DNA from: an uncultured Eubacteriales bacterium
GTDB lineage: Bacteria; Bacillota; Clostridia; Christensenellales; UMGS416
NCBI GenBank assembly: GCA_900542005.1
Contig: UQLW01000043.1
Coordinates: 1 to 21,894, forward strand
Length of the DNA stretch: 21,894 bases
Direction: 5' to 3'
The notes under the pieces were generated by a model. That model saw only the letters and a list, made by a program, of their open reading frames with translations. It ran no database searches and was not told the origin of the DNA. Positions 1 to 7,889 of this stretch are shown here, one piece after another; position 1 is the first letter of the stretch; each line of letters opens with the position of its first letter. Position numbers and translations under genes: made by a program.

Positions 1-425
1 CGCAAATTGGCCTCGGCCAGCTTCTGCTTGGCGTATTCGTCGCCCTGCTCCATCCGCTGGGCCAGCTCAATCTCCTCGTCGGCCGTCAGCAGCGGCACCT
101 TGCCGATCTCCTTGAGATACATGCGCACCGGGTCGTCGGTGGATACGCCCTCGGGTACGGCCAGCTCGGGGTCCAGCAGCACCGCGTCGGGCACCTCCTG
201 GGCCGCGGGCGCGCTCATTTCAATGCCGTTGGCCTCCAGCTGCTCAAATACACGGTCAATTTCTTCGGGGGTAAGCTCGGTGCCCTCCAGCATATCCTCG
301 ATTTCCTTATCCGTGAGCGAGCCCTTGCTCTTGCCCAGGTCAATCAGCTCCCGGATACGCTGTCCCTTCTCTTTCACCGTCATCTTGGACGGCGCATTAT
401 TGGGCTTGTTTTCATTTGCGGCCAT
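1..425 (-). CDS. rpoD: RNA polymerase primary sigma factor RpoD (N-terminal part, runs off the window)
   Basis: This is the start of the housekeeping sigma-70 factor, which directs RNA polymerase to -10/-35 promoters. About 141 residues are visible; the rest lies beyond the left edge. Residues 1-90 form an acidic region 1.1-like segment (SLTDKEIEDMLEGTELTPEE). They lead into region 1.2, recognisable from DPVRMYLKEIGKVPLLT and EEIELAQRMEQGD. The ATG at 425 is preceded by a near-consensus ribosome binding site, AAGGAGG, seven bases upstream. The gene begins 17 bp after the dnaG stop, so the two are almost certainly one operon, as in the macromolecular-synthesis operon of Firmicutes. Identity is secure; only the C-terminal regions 2-4 are unseen. 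Confidence 0.96.
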   Translation of the reverse strand, partial: MAANENKPNNAPSKMTVKEKGQRIRELIDLGKSKGSLTDKEIEDMLEGTELTPEEIDRVFEQLEANGIEMSAPAAQEVPDAVLLDPELAVPEGVSTDDPVRMYLKEIGKVPLLTADEEIELAQRMEQGDEYAKQKLAEANL

Positions 426-442
426 CGTTTTACCTCCTTCCC

Positions 443-2212
443 CTAGTTATGCTTGAATTCGTTCATTTCTGCCAGCACTTGGGTTAACTCCTTTATCCTA
501 TCCGCTCTGTCCTCCCCTGTAGAGGATCGCAGCATCTCGTTGAGCTCGTCCACCCGCCTGTTCAGCGCCGATAGGTGGATCTGTTTTATGCAGTCGTTCC
601 AGACCTTGCCGTCCTCGTCCTTCCTGCGCGCGCCGGATAAGGCCCGGGATATGACCTCCGCCACGGCCGGCGCCGCTTCATGCAGCCGGGCTACCGGATC
701 GGCGCCCTGCAGCGTACTCAGCCATTGGATGGCGGCCAGATGCGCGGCCGATGCAAATTCTTCCGGGCGCAGCCGTTCGAGCGTCGCCGCAATGCGCGTT
801 GGCGCGTCAAGCAGGCCGGCCACCAGCGCTTCCTCGGCCACAGGCGCGCCCGGCCGTGCCTGCGGGGCGCGTTCCTCCCTAGTATCCCTTAATTTTCCAG
901 CAGTATGCGCCGTTTCCTCCTCGCCGAGATACCGGCTCACCTCGCTTCTGAGGTCCACCTCCGAAAGGCCCGTATCCAGGTGCAGCCGGTGCAGATAATC
1001 CCCTCGCTCTACCGGCGACTCGAGGGGGGCGATCACCTCCCGGCAGGCTGCCAGGGCATAGGCCCTTCTGGCCTGCGGGTCACCCATGTCCACATCCTTT
1101 TTCAGGGCGTACAGCTTATAGTCCGTCAGCGCCAGCGCCTCATCCAGGCACTGGGCTACGCCGTCATAGCCGCGGGTGCGGGCCAGGTCGTCGGGATCCA
1201 GCCCCTCCGGCAGGCGCACTACCCGCACATCAAGCCCCTCATGGGCCAGGATATCCATCCCTCTCAGGGTGGCCTTCTGGCCCGCGCTGTCCCCATCATA
1301 GGCCAGATATACCTGGCTCGTATAGCGCTTGATAAGCAGCGCCTGTTCCCGGGTGAGCGCGGTGCCCAGCGAGGCAACGGAGGCGGGAAAGCCCGCCTGC
1401 TGCAGGGCGATGACATCCATATATCCCTCGGTCAGAAGCAGCTTGTCCACCCTGGGCAGCCGCTTGACAAGGTTAATCCCATAGAGGTTCTTACGCTTGT
1501 TATAGATCATCGTGTCCGGCGAATTGAGGTATTTGGGCTGTGAACCGTCCATCACCCGGCCACCGAAGGCGATCACCCGGTCACAGTTATCCAGGATCGG
1601 ATACATGATCCGGTTGCGGAAGGCGTCGTACCGGCGCCCGTTGGATTCCAGCACAAGCCGCGCGTCCATCAGGGCCTGCTCCGTCACGCCCTGGGCGGTC
1701 ATCGCCTCCATGAGCGAATGCCAGGCGTCGGGCGCATAGCCCAGGCCGAACCGGCGGATCATGCGCATTTCAATCCCCCGTCCGGTTAAATATTCAAGCG
1801 CGCCGGCGCCCTGGGGGGATAGCAGCTGCTGATGGTACCACCGTGCCGCAGCCCTGCAGGCGTCCCAGGCGGCCTGCTGCCGCCCCCGGCCCACGCCGGA
1901 ATATCCGCCCTGCTCCGGTTGGGGCATCGTCATCCCCACCCTATCGGCCAGCTTTTCCAGGGCCTCCAGGAATTCCAGCTTTTCGATGTTCTGCACAAAC
2001 TGAATAACGTTTCCGCCCTGATGGCAGCCAAAGCAGTAATAGAACTGTTGATCCTGCGAAACCGAAAAAGACGGCGTCTTTTCGCCATGGAAAGGACAAT
2101 TGCCCCAGTATCTTCTGCCCTTGGCCTTCAGGGGGACATACTGTGCGACCACCTCCACGATATCGTTGCGCTCGCGGACTTGGTCAATAAACTCCTGTGG
2201 GATCCGCGCCAT
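443..2212 (-). CDS. dnaG: DNA primase DnaG
   Basis: This enzyme synthesises RNA primers at the replication fork with DnaB helicase. The N-terminal CHC2 zinc domain has ligands C39, H42, C60 and C63 (CPFHGEKTPSF, then YYCFGCHQGGN). The RNA polymerase/TOPRIM core follows, with LLTEGYMDVIAL carrying the acidic TOPRIM glutamate and YLAYDGDSAG carrying the DxD pair. The last ~150 residues are a helical DnaB-interaction domain. The length of 589 aa is normal for Firmicutes. I chose the ATG at 2212 because AAGGGAAGGG lies five bases upstream. The in-frame GTG at 2218 would overlap that site and only adds three residues. The gene is transcribed with rpoD. No other gene of the macromolecular-synthesis cluster lies upstream in the window. 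Confidence 0.96.
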   Translation of the reverse strand: MARIPQEFIDQVRERNDIVEVVAQYVPLKAKGRRYWGNCPFHGEKTPSFSVSQDQQFYYCFGCHQGGNVIQFVQNIEKLEFLEALEKLADRVGMTMPQPEQGGYSGVGRGRQQAAWDACRAAARWYHQQLLSPQGAGALEYLTGRGIEMRMIRRFGLGYAPDAWHSLMEAMTAQGVTEQALMDARLVLESNGRRYDAFRNRIMYPILDNCDRVIAFGGRVMDGSQPKYLNSPDTMIYNKRKNLYGINLVKRLPRVDKLLLTEGYMDVIALQQAGFPASVASLGTALTREQALLIKRYTSQVYLAYDGDSAGQKATLRGMDILAHEGLDVRVVRLPEGLDPDDLARTRGYDGVAQCLDEALALTDYKLYALKKDVDMGDPQARRAYALAACREVIAPLESPVERGDYLHRLHLDTGLSEVDLRSEVSRYLGEEETAHTAGKLRDTREERAPQARPGAPVAEEALVAGLLDAPTRIAATLERLRPEEFASAAHLAAIQWLSTLQGADPVARLHEAAPAVAEVISRALSGARRKDEDGKVWNDCIKQIHLSALNRRVDELNEMLRSSTGEDRADRIKELTQVLAEMNEFKHN

Positions 2213-2251
2213 GCTCACCCTTCCCTTTCCGTATCAGAGTGCAAAATTCGA

Positions 2252-2280
2252 CCCCGACTGCATGAATTCCTGCATCGGGG
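2252..2280 (-). other. Stem-loop in the leader upstream of dnaG
   Basis: Near-perfect inverted repeat: arms CCCCGACTGCA (2252-2262) and TGCATCGGGG (2271-2280), with one bulged base and an 8-nt loop. It sits about 40 bases before the dnaG start. Read on the plus strand it is followed by ATCATTTTTC and resembles an intrinsic terminator, but no plus-strand gene precedes it. On the minus strand only a short TTTT follows. It may be a leader attenuator or an mRNA 5' stabiliser. A possible -10 (GATAAT) lies about 30 bases further upstream without a convincing -35. Confidence 0.4.
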
Positions 2281-2470
2281 ATCATTTTTCATGACTTTTC
2301 CATCTATTATCGCAGGGGGCGGTTTCGTTTATTCTCCATCGGAGCGCGCTTTTCCTTCTTTTGAATAAATTTTTTTACTTTTTCCCGCTTTTCCGCCCGC
2401 TTCGCGGGAAACTGCGGTATGATAGGAACAAAAAGGACGTCCAGAAGGGACGTCTACGGGAGGGATATCC

Positions 2471-3205
2471 ATGACCGAACAAAGGCATCTGCCCTATGGT
2501 CCCGACGGCGCGCACCGGCTGGATCTTTACCGGCCCAGCCAGCCCGCAGGCAGCCTGCTGCTCTATTTCCACGGCGGCGGGCTGGAGGGCGGCGACAAGG
2601 CCGACCTGGACCGCATGCCCGAGCTGCTTACAGAAAGCGGGATTACCCTGGCCTCGGCCAACTACCGCATGTACCCGCAGGCCCGCTTTCCCGACTATGT
2701 GGACGACTGCGCCCGGGCCGCCGCCTGGGCGGCCCAATACGCCCAGGGGCAGAAGGACCTCTCCCGGCTGTATATCGGCGGCTCCTCCGCCGGCGCCTAT
2801 CTGGCCATGATGCTCTTTCTTGACGCCCGTTATCTTGCCCGCTATGGCCTGGACCCCTGGGATATCAGCGGCTATCTCTTCGATGCGGGCCAGCCCACCA
2901 CCCACTTCAACGTCCTAAGGGAACGGGGCCTGGATACGCGCCTTGTCCGCGTGGACGAGGCCGCGCCCATCTACCATATCACGCAGGATTTCCCCGCCGG
3001 ACGGGCGCTGCCCCGGCTGCTGCTGATGGCCGCCGATTCCGACATGCCCAACCGGCTGGAGCAGAACCGGCTCCTGATTGGCACGCTCCTGCATTTCGGC
3101 TATCCGCAGGATCATATCAGCTTTATGCTGATGGAGCACGCCACCCACTGCCAATACACCGGCGGCGCGGATTTTTGCCGCCGGGTTGCGGCCTTTGCCC
3201 GGTAA
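2471..3205 (+). CDS. Alpha/beta hydrolase (HSL-type esterase/lipase fold)
   Basis: A 244-aa cytoplasmic serine hydrolase with no signal peptide. The oxyanion-hole motif HGGG is at residues 34-37. The nucleophile elbow is GGSSAG, with the predicted catalytic serine at residue 106. The acid is probably within ADSDMPNR near residue 193, and the histidine within MEHATHCQY near the C-terminus. HGGG plus GxSxG is typical of hormone-sensitive-lipase and BD-FAE-like esterases, which cleave acyl or carbohydrate esters; the substrate cannot be read from sequence. GGGAGG lies seven bases before the ATG. The gene is divergent from dnaG and converges on the solute-binding-protein remnant, whose end is only 8 bp away. 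That hints at a former carbohydrate-uptake locus, but this is inference. Confidence 0.88.
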   Translation: MTEQRHLPYGPDGAHRLDLYRPSQPAGSLLLYFHGGGLEGGDKADLDRMPELLTESGITLASANYRMYPQARFPDYVDDCARAAAWAAQYAQGQKDLSRLYIGGSSAGAYLAMMLFLDARYLARYGLDPWDISGYLFDAGQPTTHFNVLRERGLDTRLVRVDEAAPIYHITQDFPAGRALPRLLLMAADSDMPNRLEQNRLLIGTLLHFGYPQDHISFMLMEHATHCQYTGGADFCRRVAAFAR

Positions 3206-3213
3206 CGCCGGCG

Positions 3214-3887
3214 TCATTGCTCCAGGAAATGGCCAGCCTGCTGGTAGCGCTGGGTCATGGCCGCCTCCACCTGGCCGATCCCCTCCTGGTGCACTTGCTG
3301 CTGGAGGGCTTCCCAGCGCTGGACTACCGCTCCGTCAGAGGGCGCAGCCGCCATCTCCTGGGCAGCAGCCAGCCAGGCGCTGGCTATGCGCTGGCTGGCC
3401 CATAGAGCCCGTGGCCGCCGGGCAGCTCCGCGAAGGATAGCACAGGGTTGCGGTCTTTCGCGGCATAGCCCTTATACCTTTGACCTGCCCTGATCTCCAT
3501 GGCCCGCAGGGCGATGCGGTCGCTGTTGGTGTAATAGGCCTCCGGCGAGGCGTCCAGCTGCCCGTTGACCACCGTATTCTCCATCAGCAGCCAGTAATCG
3601 ATCCCCGCCATCCTGCGCTTTTCCGTGCCCCCGTCGAACAGGTAGTTCTCAGGATAGCGATAGTCTCCGATAAACCGGACGCTTCCGTTTTCCCTTCGCT
3701 CATAATGGACGCCCTCTATCCCCCAGCGGGTGAGCCGCCCGCCCTCGCTCCCGGCCAGGAACTGCATAAACTTGATAGCCCGTTCCTGCTTGAGCGAGGA
3801 GCTGCCGATCATCAAGGCGCCGGTATGGATGGATACCGTAGTAGAGGCGGCGGCATGGTCCGAGGCATACAGGCGGACGGCGCCCCG
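3214..3887 (-). pseudogene. Remnant of an extracellular solute-binding protein (ABC transporter, family 1)
   Basis: The open frame from 3887 encodes a typical C-terminal half of a lipoprotein solute-binding protein. It reads RLYASDHAAASTTVSIHTG, then MIGSSSLKQERAIKFMQFLA, GIEGVHY, and a NSDRIALRAMEI segment. A TAG at 3888-3890 closes the frame upstream, so the N-terminus and lipobox are missing. A second lesion is a one-base frameshift near 3390-3400. The first frame stops at TAG 3384-3386, while a neighbouring frame continues without break as QRIASAWLAAAQEMAA...RYQQAGHFLEQ to a TGA at 3214. About 225 residues survive of the 430-550 usual for the family. The break abuts the hflC terminator, as if a deletion fused the two. 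No permease or ATPase genes are nearby. Confidence 0.72.
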
Positions 3888-3893
3888 CTACCG

Positions 3894-3924
3894 GCAGCAA
3901 GAAAGGCCGCATCCAGCGGCCTTT
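3894..3924 (-). terminator. Intrinsic terminator of the hflK-hflC operon
   Basis: Perfect 9-bp stem AAAGGCCGC/GCGGCCTTT (3902-3910 and 3916-3924) with a 5-nt loop, 26 bases after the hflC stop. On the minus strand it is followed by a short T-rich run, TTTCTTGCT. Confidence 0.78.
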
Positions 3925-3949
3925 CGCATATTTCCTTTCCAGCCCTGTC

Positions 3950-5008
3950 CTATGGGGCGGCCGGAGCATCCTGCGTCATCTTCAATAGATCCGCCCACAA
4001 CGGATGGCTGGGATCCAGCACCAGCGTCGCCCCATCCTTCAGCGACGCCTGCAGGGCCTGGAGGCTGCGCCAGTAGCCGTAAAACTCCGGATCGGCGCTG
4101 TAGGAGTTGGAATAAATCTCCAGCGCCTGGGCGTCGCCTTCTCCGCGTATCCGGGCCGATTCCTCAATGGCGTCGGCCGTCAGCACCCGCGCCTCCCGGT
4201 CTGCGTCGGATACCTGCATCTGATATTGCTCCTCGCCCTCGGAGCGCAGCTGCTGGGCGACCTTGGCCCGGTTGGCCATCATGCGGTCATAGGTGGACTG
4301 CAGGTTGGCCGGCGGCAGGCTGGTGCGGTGGATCTGGATATCGACCACCTCCAGCCCCCCGGCTGCCACCGTATCGTTGATGGCGCCCAGCGCCTCGCTC
4401 AGGGATTCGTTAAGCACATCCTTATTGGAGATAAAGTCGGTAGCCTGCAGGCGGTTAATGTTCTGGATCACCACCGGGCAAATCAGGTTGTCAAGGTATT
4501 GAGAGGCCTTGTCCTGGGAGCGGTGCGTGATATGGAACAGCGCGGGATTCGCCACCCGCCACTGGGCAAAGATGGTGATGTTATACTGCTTTTTGTCGGC
4601 GGTGTTGACCATCTCCGTGCCGGACGAATAGGTAAACAGCCAGGAAGGATACTTCTGCACCGTTTCAACAAAGGGGATCTTGAAGTAAAGGCCGGACTCC
4701 CGGGCCACCGTGACGCCCTGAAGGGGCGCGTTCTCGGTGTTCATAAGCTCCGGGTGCTCGTCCACGAAGGTGTTGTCATAGTTGACGATCACCTTATTGA
4801 TGACGCCCAGCCGGTTCACCACCGCCTGCTCGGCCTCGCCCACCATAAACAGCGAATTGGCCAGCAGCACCACGGCCGCCACAGCGGCAGCCAGCCCGAT
4901 GACCGCCCCCTTGATCCACCGGCGGCTCCGCCGCGCGCCCTGGGGCTTGGATTCGGCGCGGATGGGCTCCTCCGGGCGCTGCGGGTTATCCTGATGCATA
5001 TCACTCAT
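3950..5008 (-). CDS. hflC: HflC, SPFH/band-7 membrane protein
   Basis: The 352-aa partner of HflK. In other bacteria the HflKC complex forms a membrane cage around the FtsH protease and modulates its access to membrane substrates. A short basic cytoplasmic N-terminus precedes one transmembrane segment at about residues 33-54. The SPFH/band-7 domain follows, with SGLYFKIPFVETVQKYP, NTADKKQYNITIFAQWRV and the late RMMANRAKVAQQLRSEGEEQ, then an alanine- and glutamate-rich coiled coil (ARIRGEGDAQALEIY). The insertion VNYDNTFVDEHPELMNTENA after the TM is longer than in enterobacterial HflC. The start overlaps the hflK stop by 8 bp and has GGAGAGG upstream, so translation is probably coupled. No ftsH lies in the window. 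Confidence 0.88.
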   Translation of the reverse strand: MSDMHQDNPQRPEEPIRAESKPQGARRSRRWIKGAVIGLAAAVAAVVLLANSLFMVGEAEQAVVNRLGVINKVIVNYDNTFVDEHPELMNTENAPLQGVTVARESGLYFKIPFVETVQKYPSWLFTYSSGTEMVNTADKKQYNITIFAQWRVANPALFHITHRSQDKASQYLDNLICPVVIQNINRLQATDFISNKDVLNESLSEALGAINDTVAAGGLEVVDIQIHRTSLPPANLQSTYDRMMANRAKVAQQLRSEGEEQYQMQVSDADREARVLTADAIEESARIRGEGDAQALEIYSNSYSADPEFYGYWRSLQALQASLKDGATLVLDPSHPLWADLLKMTQDAPAAP

Positions 5009-6020
5009 GGCTGGCCTCTCCTTCCGGCGCGGTTGCCGTTGTCGTTTCCGGCTGGGGCGTTGGCGCGGGCTGCGCCGCCTCCTGCCCCTGCGCCGCGTCC
5101 CCCTCCAGCGGCAGCAGCTTCAGCAGCCCGCCGTCCTCCTCTACGATAAACTTCTGCGAGGCGCTGGCCAAAATGGCCTCCATGGCTTCAATTTTCAGCC
5201 GCTGCCGGGTGATCTCCGGGGAAAGGCGGTATTTCTCCAGGATCTGGTTGAATACCGTTACCTCGCCCTCGGCCTGGGCGATGGTTTCCGCCTTGTAGGC
5301 CTCGGCCTGCTGTACCATATTATAGGCCTCCGCCCGTGCGGCGGGCACCACCTGGTTGGCATACTTTTCCGCCTCATCCAGCTTCTGTGTCTTTTCGTTC
5401 AGCGCGTTGTTCACATCCTCATAGGCTGCGGCTACCTCGGTGGGCACAGTGATGTTTTGAATCCGCACCTCCTTGACCTCCAGCCCCAGCTGATAGGCGT
5501 TGACCAGGTTGCGGAAATCCGGCAGCACCTGGCTTTCAATGTCCTGCTTGTTCAGCAGCGCGTCATCTAAGGTACGGTTCTGGATATTCCGCCGAAGCAC
5601 GGTTTCAAAGGCGTGCTGCAGCGTCCCCATGGGATCGTCCACGTTGAACAGGTAGCTGGCCGGGTCCTTCACCACCACCTGGTACACCGACTCCACCCGC
5701 ACGATGTTGCCGTCCCCGGTGATCATAATCGCCTCCTCCGGCACGTCCTCATATTCGCTGCTGGAGGAGGTCGTGCCCACCGTGGTGGTGCGGAAGCCAA
5801 ATTCCTGGGTGATGATCTCGGTCACGCTCTCCGTCCTCACCTGCTGGATCAGCGGAATGCGCCAGTACAGCCCCGGGCCCTTTTGATCGGTAATCTTCCC
5901 GAAGGTAAGCACCAGGCCCTCGCAGCCCTCCTGCACCCGGTAAAAGCCCGTCGCGGCGACCAGTATGACCGCCAGCGCCGCCGCGCCCCATAGCAGCGCG
6001 GTTTTCTTTTTGGAACTCAA
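5001..6020 (-). CDS. hflK: HflK, SPFH/band-7 membrane protein
   Basis: The 339-aa first gene of the hflKC operon. One N-terminal transmembrane anchor (residues 8-26) is followed by a band-7 domain: GLVLTFGKITDQKGPGLYWR, MITGDGNIVRVESVYQVVVK, and RNIQNRTLDDALL. A long coiled coil then runs through EKTQKLDEAEKYANQVVPAA and AEAYKAETIAQAEGE. A low-complexity Pro/Thr/Ala tail closes the protein. Unlike E. coli HflK there is no long glycine-rich cytoplasmic extension before the TM. The start is a TTG at 6020; it is supported by GGGAGG ten bases upstream and by the membrane anchor beginning immediately afterwards. No in-frame ATG fits better. An earlier start would run into the -10 element at 6055-6060. 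Confidence 0.88.
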   Translation of the reverse strand: MSSKKKTALLWGAAALAVILVAATGFYRVQEGCEGLVLTFGKITDQKGPGLYWRIPLIQQVRTESVTEIITQEFGFRTTTVGTTSSSSEYEDVPEEAIMITGDGNIVRVESVYQVVVKDPASYLFNVDDPMGTLQHAFETVLRRNIQNRTLDDALLNKQDIESQVLPDFRNLVNAYQLGLEVKEVRIQNITVPTEVAAAYEDVNNALNEKTQKLDEAEKYANQVVPAARAEAYNMVQQAEAYKAETIAQAEGEVTVFNQILEKYRLSPEITRQRLKIEAMEAILASASQKFIVEEDGGLLKLLPLEGDAAQGQEAAQPAPTPQPETTTATAPEGEASHE

Positions 6021-6054
6021 CGCTTTGAGTCCTCCCTTCTTTATCTTCGGGCCT

Positions 6055-6060
6055 ATTATA
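6055..6060 (-). promoter_or_regulatory. -10 element of the hflK promoter
   Basis: A perfect TATAAT on the minus strand, 35 bases upstream of the hflK TTG. No good -35 hexamer is visible at 16-18 bp, so the promoter may be weak or assisted. Confidence 0.55.
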
Positions 6061-6146
6061 CCGTAAATCGCCCAATCAGCCTATCCTTCCGCCATAAAAG
6101 ATACAGGGCCGCGGCGCAATACCGCCTTTCATACCGGCAAAGGTGC

Positions 6147-6166
6147 AAAAAAACGCCCCAGGGCCT
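6147..6166 (-). terminator. Probable intrinsic terminator after mutM
   Basis: Directly after the mutM stop, the minus strand reads GGCCCTGGGGCG followed by seven T. The G/C stem is short (3 bp, extended by flanking A-T pairs across one mismatch). The uninterrupted T run and the position at the operon end support the call. Confidence 0.55.
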
Positions 6167-6167
6167 T

Positions 6168-6995
6168 TCATTCTTTCTGGCAGGCAGGGCAATAGGTGCT
6201 GCTTCTGCCGCCAATGACGGTACGGAAAAGGGGTTCCCCGCAAACCGGGCAGGCTTCACCCGCGCGCCCATACACCTTCAAAAACGGTGCGTTCCGGTAA
6301 GCCTGCCCTTTGGATTGTACATATTCCTCCGGCGTCATTTCATTTTTTTCGATGAAATAGGACAGCTGCTGCGGGATGGCCACGGCAAGCCGCGTCCACT
6401 CTTGTTCTGTCAGGGCCTTTGCGGGCCGCGCAGGATAGATTTTCGCTGCAAACAAAATTTCATCAGAATAGATATTGCCGATTCCGGCAATCAAGCCTTG
6501 CTCCAGCAGGCACTCTTTGATAGCTTTTTTCCGGTTTCCAAGACGGGCCCTTAGATATTCAGCGCAAAGATCCGGGTCAAAGGGTTCTTTGCCCAGCTTT
6601 TCTATGCCGCTGTATGGATCAGCCTCGCCGCTTGCGATCAGCCACAGCCGCCCAAAGCGGCGGGTATCGGAGAAGCGCATCTCCTTGCCATTATGCAGCT
6701 GAAAAGTAATGTGCGTATGTTTTTCCTGGGGCAAGTCTGCGGGTGTGTACAGCAGGCAGCCCGTCATCCGCAGGTGGATGACCACCCGGTCTGAGCTATT
6801 CAGCCGCATAAGCAGATATTTGCCCCGGCGCTCCATGCGGTCAATGGTCTGCCCCACAAGCCGTTTACAAAATGCGTCGCTGCCGGGATGGGCGACCACT
6901 TCCGGACGGTTCACCATAACCTTGTCAATCATAAGCCCATGTATCTGCGGCCCAAGCACCCGCCTTACCGCCTCTACCTCTGGCAATTCAGGCAT
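6168..6995 (-). CDS. mutM: Formamidopyrimidine-DNA glycosylase (Fpg/MutM)
   Basis: A 275-aa base-excision-repair enzyme that removes 8-oxoguanine and FaPy lesions and nicks the abasic site. After processing the protein begins PELPEVE: P2 is the Schiff-base nucleophile and E3 the catalytic acid. K59 in RRGKYLL matches the conserved lysine. The helix-two-turn-helix carries GIGNIYSDEILF. The C-terminal zinc finger is CPVCG...CPAC. The ATG at 6995 is fixed by the obligatory MPEL start. It overlaps the stop of the radical SAM gene by 8 bp and uses a run of eight G as ribosome binding site. It is the last gene of the marR operon, an unusual place for mutM, which in Firmicutes normally sits with polA/coaE. 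Its GC content is lower than that of the flanking housekeeping genes. Confidence 0.95.
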   Translation of the reverse strand: MPELPEVEAVRRVLGPQIHGLMIDKVMVNRPEVVAHPGSDAFCKRLVGQTIDRMERRGKYLLMRLNSSDRVVIHLRMTGCLLYTPADLPQEKHTHITFQLHNGKEMRFSDTRRFGRLWLIASGEADPYSGIEKLGKEPFDPDLCAEYLRARLGNRKKAIKECLLEQGLIAGIGNIYSDEILFAAKIYPARPAKALTEQEWTRLAVAIPQQLSYFIEKNEMTPEEYVQSKGQAYRNAPFLKVYGRAGEACPVCGEPLFRTVIGGRSSTYCPACQKE

Positions 6996-7887
6996 GGGTA
7001 CCCCCCCCTTTTCGCGCGGATTTTTTAATCTGCTCATGATAAAAATAGTTGACCATCACAGGCGGCGCGCCAAAGGGCCGCCTCATGCTGTCGTCATTGG
7101 TGACATAGTCCAGGCCGGCTTCAGCGGCATAGGCTTCCAGCTTTTTGTCCAGCAGCTCCCAATAACGGCGATTCCCACCGTTGTAAATCTCCCGATAGAG
7201 GGGCAGCAGCTGCGGACGGGTAGCCTTTATGTATTCCATAATCACGGTTTTGTAGCTGCCGCGCAGATTCAGATTCTCCAGCCAGATCAAATTGCACTGT
7301 TCTTTCACGCGCCCCACGATCGCCTCTACGTCTGTAATGCCGGGAAAAATAGGGGAAACAAAGCAGGTGGTGCGAACCCCTGCGCGGTAAAAGGCTTCCA
7401 TTGCCGCAAGCCGGCGCTCAATGCTTACGGCGTTGTCCATGTCGCTTCTGAAATCCTCATCAAGCGTATTGACCGACCACGAAACGCGAGCGTTGGGAAA
7501 AGTTTTGATCAAGTCCAAGTCGCGCAGGATCAGATCGCTTTTGGTGGCGATGCTGAGCTTTGCCCCGCTGCCCTGCAGCTGCTCCAGCAAGGCGCGTGTG
7601 CGCCCGTATTCTTCCTCCTGCGGCAGATAGGGGTCGGTAACAGAACCAATGAACAGCTCCTTGCCCGCATATCTTTGAGGGTTTCTGATCTCCGGCCAGA
7701 CCTTTACATCCAAAAAGGTGCCCCACGGCTCCGCATGGCCGGTAAAACGCTTCATAAAGGACGCATAGCAGTATTGGCAGCCATGGGTACAGCCCACATA
7801 GGGATTGACCGAATATTCGCATACCGGTAAATTCGACTTGGAGAGCACGCTTTTGACTTCAATGTGCTCAATGACAGGGGCGCCCAT
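6988..7887 (-). CDS. SPL-family radical SAM protein (resembles 'radical SAM mobile pair protein B')
   Basis: A 299-aa radical SAM enzyme. The 4Fe-4S/SAM motif is CxxxCxxC at C33, C37 and C40 (CTHGCQYC), inside NPYVGCTHGCQYCYASFMKR. Downstream come FIGSVTDPY, IATKSDLILRDLDL, VSWSVNTLDEDF and CFVSPIFPGITD. This organisation matches the spore-photoproduct-lyase-like group rather than true SplB. It also matches my memory of the sporadically distributed 'mobile pair B' proteins, which are often found beside a MarR regulator; I could not check this. Substrate unknown. The ATG at 7887 lies 2 nt after the preceding nitroreductase stop, with GGGGGG nine bases upstream; a GTG at 7893 is possible. Its last codons contain the G8 run that is also the mutM ribosome binding site. 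The usual partner A is absent. Confidence 0.82.
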   Translation of the reverse strand: MGAPVIEHIEVKSVLSKSNLPVCEYSVNPYVGCTHGCQYCYASFMKRFTGHAEPWGTFLDVKVWPEIRNPQRYAGKELFIGSVTDPYLPQEEEYGRTRALLEQLQGSGAKLSIATKSDLILRDLDLIKTFPNARVSWSVNTLDEDFRSDMDNAVSIERRLAAMEAFYRAGVRTTCFVSPIFPGITDVEAIVGRVKEQCNLIWLENLNLRGSYKTVIMEYIKATRPQLLPLYREIYNGGNRRYWELLDKKLEAYAAEAGLDYVTNDDSMRRPFGAPPVMVNYFYHEQIKKSARKGGGTHA

Positions 7888-7889
7888 AC

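Noticed and set aside
905..1543. Long plus-strand open frame antisense to dnaG
   Set aside because: A high-GC shadow frame with no ribosome site or domain; dnaG on the other strand is certain. The same holds for 4004-5149 (hflC/hflK) and 16017-17138 (nrdD).
2381..2411. TTTCCCGC/GCGGGAAA hairpin next to a T-rich run, terminator-like
   Set aside because: On the plus strand the T run precedes the stem, and on the minus strand it becomes an A run; neither orientation gives stem followed by U.
6988..7887. True spore photoproduct lyase (SplB)
   Set aside because: It has the CxxxCxxC motif and SPL-like architecture, but its flanking motifs fit the broader SPL-like/mobile-pair group, and no sporulation genes are nearby.
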